Position numbers and translations under genes: made by a program
Assembly (NCBI GenBank): GCA_023260355.1
Contig: JALQVJ010000151.1
Location: 1-11,405, forward strand
Origin: Burkholderiaceae bacterium
Lineage (GTDB): Bacteria; Pseudomonadota; Gammaproteobacteria; Burkholderiales; Burkholderiaceae_C
Length of the DNA stretch: 11,405 nucleotides
Direction: 5' to 3'
The notes under the pieces: generated by a model
The model's database searches: none
Seen by the model: only the letters and a program-made list of their open reading frames with translations
What the model was told of the DNA's origin: nothing
Part shown: positions 8,017-11,405 of the stretch, one piece after another
How the letters are laid out: each line of letters opens with the position of its first letter
How positions within the stretch are numbered: position 1 is the stretch's first letter

Positions 8017-9348
8017 ATGTCACAGCCCAACTTGCTGACCACCGCGCCGGTGGTACCCACCTTGCTGAAGATGAGCGCCCCCAACATGCTCGCCATGTTT
8101 GCCACGACGCTGGTCAGCGTTGCAGAGACCATTTATGTGGGGCGCTTGGGCGTCGCGCAGTTGGCCGGCATGGCATTGGTGTTCCCCATCATCATGTTGC
8201 AACAAATGCTTTCAGCCGGCTCCATGGGCGGTGGCATCAGCGCAGCCATCAGTCGAGCACTTGGCGCGCAGCAGCAAGAACGCGCGGATGCGTTGGCATG
8301 GCACGCCTGCTGCATCGGCTTTGCATTGGGGCTTTTCTTCACGGTCACGTTGCTTGGATTCGGTGCTGCGCTATACGCCACACTGGGCGGTCAAGGCGCG
8401 GCCCTCGAGGCAGCCTTGGAGTACTCCGACGTGGCGTTTGCGGCATCGATTGGGATTTGGACACTCAATGTGCTGGCTTCGATTGTTCGGGCCAGCGGAG
8501 ACATGAAGACACCATCGGCGACCCTGCTGGTCGTCGCAGCGGGCCAAATCACCTTAGGCGGCGTGCTGGGATTGGGCTGGGGCCCCATTGCCGCCGGCGG
8601 TATGGCGGGTGTGGCTGCAGGCCTGGCGTGGGCGTATGGGCTTGGCGCCTTGTTTTTGGGTCAGCACTTGCTGCGGCGCAAAGCCCGCGTGCAGATCAAC
8701 TGGCGCGCACCCTTGCAATGGGACTTGTTTGCCCCGATCCTGAAAGTGGGCGGTTTGGGGTCGTTGTCCGCCATCCAAACTGTGCTCACCATCATGGTCG
8801 TCACGCGCATCGTTTCAGGCTTTGGAACGCAAGCCTTGGCTGGATATGGCATTGGTTCTCGGCTGGAATTTTTGATGGTGCCCATCACATTCGCCGTCGG
8901 TGTGGCCTGTGTACCTCTGGTCGGCATGGCGCTGGGTGCCGGCTTGGTGGATCGCGCGCGGCGAGTCGCATGGACCGGTGCGGGCATAGTCGCCATCATT
9001 TTGGGGGTTGTCGGTGTGGTCGTCGCGATTTGGCCAGACCTGTGGAGTGCCCGATTCACTTCGCAGCAAGAGGTCTTGGACCATGCCGCCAACTACTTTC
9101 ATTGGGTCGGCCCGTTCTATGGTTTGTTTGGCGTGGGCTTGTGTCTGTACTTCGCCTCACAGGGCGCCGGCAAATTGTTGGGACCCGTGCTGGCAGGTAC
9201 CTTGCGCTTGGTGTGGGTTGCGGCTGGCGGATGGTGGTTGCTGCACAGCGGCGCCTCAGTGAATGCCATGTTTGCCGTCATTGCATCGGGCATGTTTCTG
9301 TACGGCGTCGGCACAGCGTGGGCCGTTTGGCGAACGCGCTGGCACTGA
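8017..9348 (+). CDS. MATE-family efflux transporter
   Basis: This is a 443-residue inner-membrane protein, of normal length for the NorM/DinF group, with about twelve hydrophobic helices in two homologous halves. Such carriers export cationic drugs, dyes or metabolites in exchange for Na+ or H+. The N-half shows ETIYVGRLGVAQLAGMAL (37-54) and GSMGGGISAAISRALGAQ (68-85), which match the conserved family regions after helix 1 and in helix 2. The second half begins with the LKVGGLGSLSAIQ segment, and its counterpart of the first signature is GFGTQALAGYGIGSRLE. The ATG at 8017 follows AGCAGG (8005-8010) at a good distance. A TTG at 7993 in the same frame is unlikely. The substrate and coupling ion cannot be determined from the sequence. 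No regulator lies next to it. Confidence 0.93.
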   Translation: MSQPNLLTTAPVVPTLLKMSAPNMLAMFATTLVSVAETIYVGRLGVAQLAGMALVFPIIMLQQMLSAGSMGGGISAAISRALGAQQQERADALAWHACCIGFALGLFFTVTLLGFGAALYATLGGQGAALEAALEYSDVAFAASIGIWTLNVLASIVRASGDMKTPSATLLVVAAGQITLGGVLGLGWGPIAAGGMAGVAAGLAWAYGLGALFLGQHLLRRKARVQINWRAPLQWDLFAPILKVGGLGSLSAIQTVLTIMVVTRIVSGFGTQALAGYGIGSRLEFLMVPITFAVGVACVPLVGMALGAGLVDRARRVAWTGAGIVAIILGVVGVVVAIWPDLWSARFTSQQEVLDHAANYFHWVGPFYGLFGVGLCLYFASQGAGKLLGPVLAGTLRLVWVAAGGWWLLHSGASVNAMFAVIASGMFLYGVGTAWAVWRTRWH

Positions 9349-9360
9349 CAACGGCTTTTT
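9322..9360 (+). terminator. Weak candidate terminator for the MATE gene
   Basis: GCCGTT (9322-9327, inside the end of the coding region) pairs with AACGGC (9350-9355), followed directly by TTTTT (9356-9360). The loop is long (22 bases), so this is only a possible terminator. The stronger hairpin further right points the other way. Confidence 0.3.
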
Positions 9361-9367
9361 CGTGCCC

Positions 9368-9401
9368 AAAAGAAACGGCGTGATGCGGATATCACGCCGT
9401 T
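9368..9401 (-). terminator. Intrinsic terminator of the thiolase transcript
   Basis: AACGGCGTGAT (9374-9384) and ATCACGCCGTT (9391-9401) form a perfect 11-bp stem with a 6-base loop. Read on the minus strand, the stem is followed by a T-rich run (complement of 9368-9373, TCTTTT), so it should end the pcaF-type transcript, whose stop codon is at 9441-9443. The + strand has no T-run after the stem, so it is effectively one-directional. Confidence 0.85.
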
Positions 9402-9440
9402 GGCGATGGGTCAGTCAGCACCCAACTGGGCGCACTGCCA

Positions 9441-10643
9441 TCACACGCGCTCGAGGATCACGGCGATGCCCTGTCCCACGCCAATGCACATGGTGCACAG
9501 CGCATATCGGCCACCTGTGGTGTGCAAGCGGTTGACAGCCGTGGTGGCCAATCGCGCGCCAGATGCGCCCAACGGGTGACCGAGTGCAATGGCACCACCC
9601 CACGCGTTGACACGTGCGTCATCATCGGCCAGTCCAAGCATGCGCAACACGGCAATGCCCTGCGCAGCAAAAGCCTCATTCAACTCAATGACGTCGATAT
9701 CGGAGAGCTTGAGTCCCGTCAACGCCAACACTTTTTCAGTCGCAGGTGCGGGACCGATGCCCATGACACGCGGTGCCACGCCGGCCGTGGCCATACCGAC
9801 CACGCGCGCTTTGGGCGTCAGTCCGTAGCGATTGGCGCTGGCTTCATCCGCCAATAACAAGGCACACGACCCATCGTTCACGCCGGACGCATTGCCAGCG
9901 GTCACGGTGCCGTCTGGTCGCACCACGCCTTTGAGCGCAGCCAGCTTATCCAAAGTGGTGGCACGTGGGTGCTCATCGGTATCGACAACCAATGCGTCAC
10001 CTTTGCGTTGCGGGATGTGCACGGGCACAATCTCGCGAGCCAAGTGGCCAGCAGCGATCGCAGCCGCTGCCTTCTCTTGGCTGGCCATGGCCATGCGGTC
10101 TTGCGCCTCGCGCTCGATGTTGTAGTCTGTGGCGACGTTTTCAGCGGTCTCTGGCATCGAGTCCACACCGTATTGCGCCTTCATGAGTTTGTTGATGAAT
10201 CGCCACCCAATGGTGGTGTCATACACCGCATTGGCCCGGCTGAATGCCGAGTCGGCCTTGGGCATCACAAACGGGGCACGGCTCATGCTTTCCACGCCAC
10301 CTGCGATCATCAGACCCGCCTCGCCCGCACGGATCGCGCGAGCAGCCGTGCCCACTGCATCCAAGCCAGAGCCACAGAGGCGGTTGATCGTGGCACCCGG
10401 CACATCCACGGGCAAACCGGCCAAAAGACTGGCCATGTGGGCCACGTTTCGATTGTCTTCACCAGCTTGGTTGGCGCACCCATACAGCACGTCGGTCACC
10501 GCTGCCCAGTCGACATTGGGGTTGCGTTCCATCAGTGCCTTGATGGGGATGGCCCCAAGATCGTCGGTGCGCACGCTGGACAAGGCGCCGCCATAGCGGC
10601 CAATGGGTGTGCGAATGGCGTCGCAAATAAAGGCTTGGGTCAT
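9441..10643 (-). CDS. pcaF: 3-oxoadipyl-CoA / acetyl-CoA thiolase (PcaF/PaaJ type)
   Basis: This 400-residue thiolase has the three active-site residues at standard places: Cys90 in NRLCGSGLDAV (acyl carrier), His356 in GHPLGASGAR and Cys386 in CTMCIGVGQG (acid/base). The N-terminal part, with RYGGALSSVRTDDLGAIP and YGCANQAGEDNRNVA, resembles beta-ketoadipyl-CoA thiolases (PcaF/PaaJ) more than biosynthetic PhaA enzymes. These cleave 3-oxoadipyl-CoA with CoA into succinyl-CoA and acetyl-CoA at the end of protocatechuate, phenylacetate or benzoyl-CoA degradation. The ATG at 10641-10643 has only a purine-rich weak ribosome-binding site. Upstream on the same strand, 64 bases away, is a MaoC-like protein, and beyond it a flavoprotein tail resembling BoxA, which supports an aromatic-CoA role. 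A general beta-oxidation role remains possible, so the symbol is by resemblance. Confidence 0.87.
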   Translation of the reverse strand: MTQAFICDAIRTPIGRYGGALSSVRTDDLGAIPIKALMERNPNVDWAAVTDVLYGCANQAGEDNRNVAHMASLLAGLPVDVPGATINRLCGSGLDAVGTAARAIRAGEAGLMIAGGVESMSRAPFVMPKADSAFSRANAVYDTTIGWRFINKLMKAQYGVDSMPETAENVATDYNIEREAQDRMAMASQEKAAAAIAAGHLAREIVPVHIPQRKGDALVVDTDEHPRATTLDKLAALKGVVRPDGTVTAGNASGVNDGSCALLLADEASANRYGLTPKARVVGMATAGVAPRVMGIGPAPATEKVLALTGLKLSDIDVIELNEAFAAQGIAVLRMLGLADDDARVNAWGGAIALGHPLGASGARLATTAVNRLHTTGGRYALCTMCIGVGQGIAVILERV

Positions 10644-10659
10644 GCTGGGTTCTCTTTCT

Positions 10660-10671
10660 TTGATAGATCAA
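10660..10671. promoter_or_regulatory. Short palindrome in the thiolase leader
   Basis: TTGATAGATCAA is a 5+5 dyad with a two-base centre, lying 17 bases before the thiolase ATG in the AT-rich leader between the maoC-like gene and pcaF. It could be a regulator half-site pair. It is short enough to be chance. Confidence 0.25.
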
Positions 10672-10707
10672 TACAACAAGGATCTGCGAAGCGGTCTGCG
10701 CCCCCAC

Positions 10708-11148
10708 TCACGAGGGCGACAAATCAAACAAGCTGGTTGCATCCACTTCGAGCACGGTCACCGCATCTTGGTTGGTCAAGCGCCAGTGCCAATGGACGAT
10801 GCCAAGTTCGGGACGGCTCGCAGACGTGCGCACCTCGGTGATCGTCGAGGTCAGGCGAAGTTGGTCGTTGGCCCGCACAGGGTGCAGCCACTTGACGTTC
10901 GTCACCCCAGGTGACGCAAATGACTCCGAGCCCTCCAGCACCGAGTCCACAGCCAAGCGCATGGCGATCGCGCATGTCTGCCAACCACTGGCAATCAGTC
11001 CTCGGTGCCGCCCTTCAAGCGCGCGCTCCGGATCGGTGTGAAACCACTGCGGGTCGTACTCCTTGGCAAACGACAGCAGCGCCTCTGGTGTCAAGGTGTA
11101 GGGGCCTGCCTCAATGACCTGGCCGACTTTGAACTGGCTGAACTTCAT
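10708..11148 (-). CDS. MaoC-like hot-dog-fold dehydratase
   Basis: This is a 146-residue cytosolic protein of the MaoC/(R)-specific enoyl-CoA hydratase family (typical length 130-160), which adds or removes water on acyl-CoA thioesters. The hydratase motif is visible as SFAKEYDPQWFHTDPERA (26-43), with Asp32 and His37 as the probable catalytic pair, followed by GLIASGWQTCAIAMRLA (50-66) on the central helix. The usual 'GD.NPiH' spacing is altered to 'YDPQWFH', as in many proteobacterial MaoC homologues. The start ATG (11146-11148) has no recognisable ribosome-binding site: the upstream bases are C-rich. It probably shares a transcript with the thiolase 64 bases downstream. The substrate is unknown. 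A role in the neighbouring aromatic-CoA or beta-oxidation route is inferred from context only. Confidence 0.87.
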   Translation of the reverse strand: MKFSQFKVGQVIEAGPYTLTPEALLSFAKEYDPQWFHTDPERALEGRHRGLIASGWQTCAIAMRLAVDSVLEGSESFASPGVTNVKWLHPVRANDQLRLTSTITEVRTSASRPELGIVHWHWRLTNQDAVTVLEVDATSLFDLSPS

Positions 11149-11166
11149 GGGGGTGGCTCGGTAGTG

Positions 11167-11197
11167 AATAAGAAAAGAGCCGCGAGATGCGGCCCTT
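11167..11197 (-). terminator. Intrinsic terminator between the BoxA-like gene and the maoC-like gene
   Basis: On the minus strand, AAGGGCCGC pairs with GCGGCTCTT (9 bp, one G-U) around an ATCTC loop, and is followed by TTCTTATT. In + coordinates the arms are 11175-11183 and 11189-11197. It lies 44 bases after the BoxA-like stop and only about 27 bases before the maoC-like ATG, so it sits within the leader of the next gene. Confidence 0.75.
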
Positions 11198-11199
11198 GA

Positions 11200-11205
11200 A
11201 TTTTA
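11200..11205 (-). promoter_or_regulatory. Possible -10 element for the maoC-pcaF unit
   Basis: Read on the minus strand this is TAAAAT, one base off the TATAAT consensus. The -35 region 17 bases upstream is weak. If used, transcription would start within or just before the hairpin at 11175-11197, giving a leader that begins with that structure. Confidence 0.25.
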
Positions 11206-11240
11206 CGAAGGAACGAGGCAGATGCACTGCCACCCATGGG

Positions 11241-11405
11241 TCAGTAGGTTTCGAGATGCAAGCGCCCTTGGTCGCGCAACTGTTCAGCCAGCTCCGCCCA
11301 ATTCAAACCTGCACTTTGCGCAACGTCTTGCAGTGCCCGCAAAACCCCCTCCTCCATGGCTTTCAATCCACACACGTAGAAGTAAGCATTGGGGTCCGAC
11401 AGCAT
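11241..11405 (-). CDS. C-terminal fragment of a ferredoxin-NADP-reductase-like flavoprotein (possibly BoxA, benzoyl-CoA 2,3-epoxidase reductase)
   Basis: Only the last 54 residues are present. The frame enters at the window edge and stops at 11241-11243. The segment YFYVCGLKAMEEGVLRAL matches the NADP-binding 'Y.CGLKGME.G' signature near the end of plant-type ferredoxin-NADP reductases, and the tail ends in LETY, like the Val-Glu-Thr/Val-Tyr ends of that family with their terminal aromatic residue stacking on FAD. In Burkholderiales, BoxA, the NADPH- and flavin-dependent reductase feeding electrons to the BoxB epoxidase, has this kind of C-terminus. The nearby MaoC-like protein and 3-oxoadipyl-CoA thiolase fit a box-type benzoate pathway. 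Another FNR-like reductase is possible. The Met at the window edge is most likely internal. Confidence 0.65.
   Translation of the reverse strand: MLSDPNAYFYVCGLKAMEEGVLRALQDVAQSAGLNWAELAEQLRDQGRLHLETY

Noticed and set aside
7989..9383. 464-residue open frame on the + strand overlapping the MATE gene
   Set aside because: It is rich in Arg, His, Cys, Gly and Trp, without membrane or domain pattern, whereas the other frame gives a clear MATE transporter. It is a frame shadow.
9969..10841. 290-residue open frame on the + strand opposite the thiolase and maoC-like genes
   Set aside because: It runs antisense across two well-supported genes and their gap, with no family resemblance.

Overview
The window looks like an ordinary stretch of chromosome from a betaproteobacterium, most likely order Burkholderiales and possibly Comamonadaceae. 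This rests on moderately high GC with even codon use, the protein flavour (long MaeB malic enzyme with a phosphotransacetylase-like tail, Burkholderiales-type M20 hydrolase, PcaF-type thiolase next to a MaoC protein) and dense gene packing. No tRNA, rRNA, insertion sequence, integrase, CRISPR array or phage gene is visible. Genes cover almost everything, and the longest gap is about 185 bases.

Left part (1-4466, all + strand). The tail of an M20-type carbamoylase/allantoate-amidohydrolase-like enzyme is followed after 34 bases by a complete M20 deacylase-like hydrolase. Next comes maeB, an NADP-type malic enzyme that converts malate to pyruvate and CO2. A small VOC (glyoxalase-fold) protein closes this side and ends at a strong bidirectional terminator.

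Middle (4484-9348). An MscS-type mechanosensitive channel runs on the minus strand toward that terminator. It is divergent from glpK (glycerol kinase). The glpK stop codon overlaps the TTG start of a LysE/ArgO-type amino-acid exporter, so those two are probably co-transcribed and translationally coupled. A MATE-family multidrug/Na+(H+) antiporter follows on the same strand after 165 bases.

Right part (9368-11405, minus strand). Reading leftward, there is the C-terminus of a ferredoxin-NADP-reductase-like protein (best guess BoxA of the aerobic benzoyl-CoA epoxidase), an intrinsic terminator, a MaoC-like hot-dog dehydratase, a 3-oxoadipyl-CoA thiolase (PcaF type) and a second clear terminator. 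This suggests the edge of an aromatic-acid degradation cluster whose end products, acetyl-CoA and succinyl-CoA, enter the TCA cycle. The malic enzyme would fit drainage of C4 acids from such metabolism, but that link is inference.

I see no convincing new biological system here. The points most worth checking are residue-level: metal ligands missing from the M20 hydrolase, metal ligands missing from the VOC protein, and a missing fructose-1,6-bisphosphate contact in glycerol kinase. A few regulatory structures also stand out: a dyad touching the maeB -10 element, a terminator inside the maoC leader, and the TTGA gene overlap.
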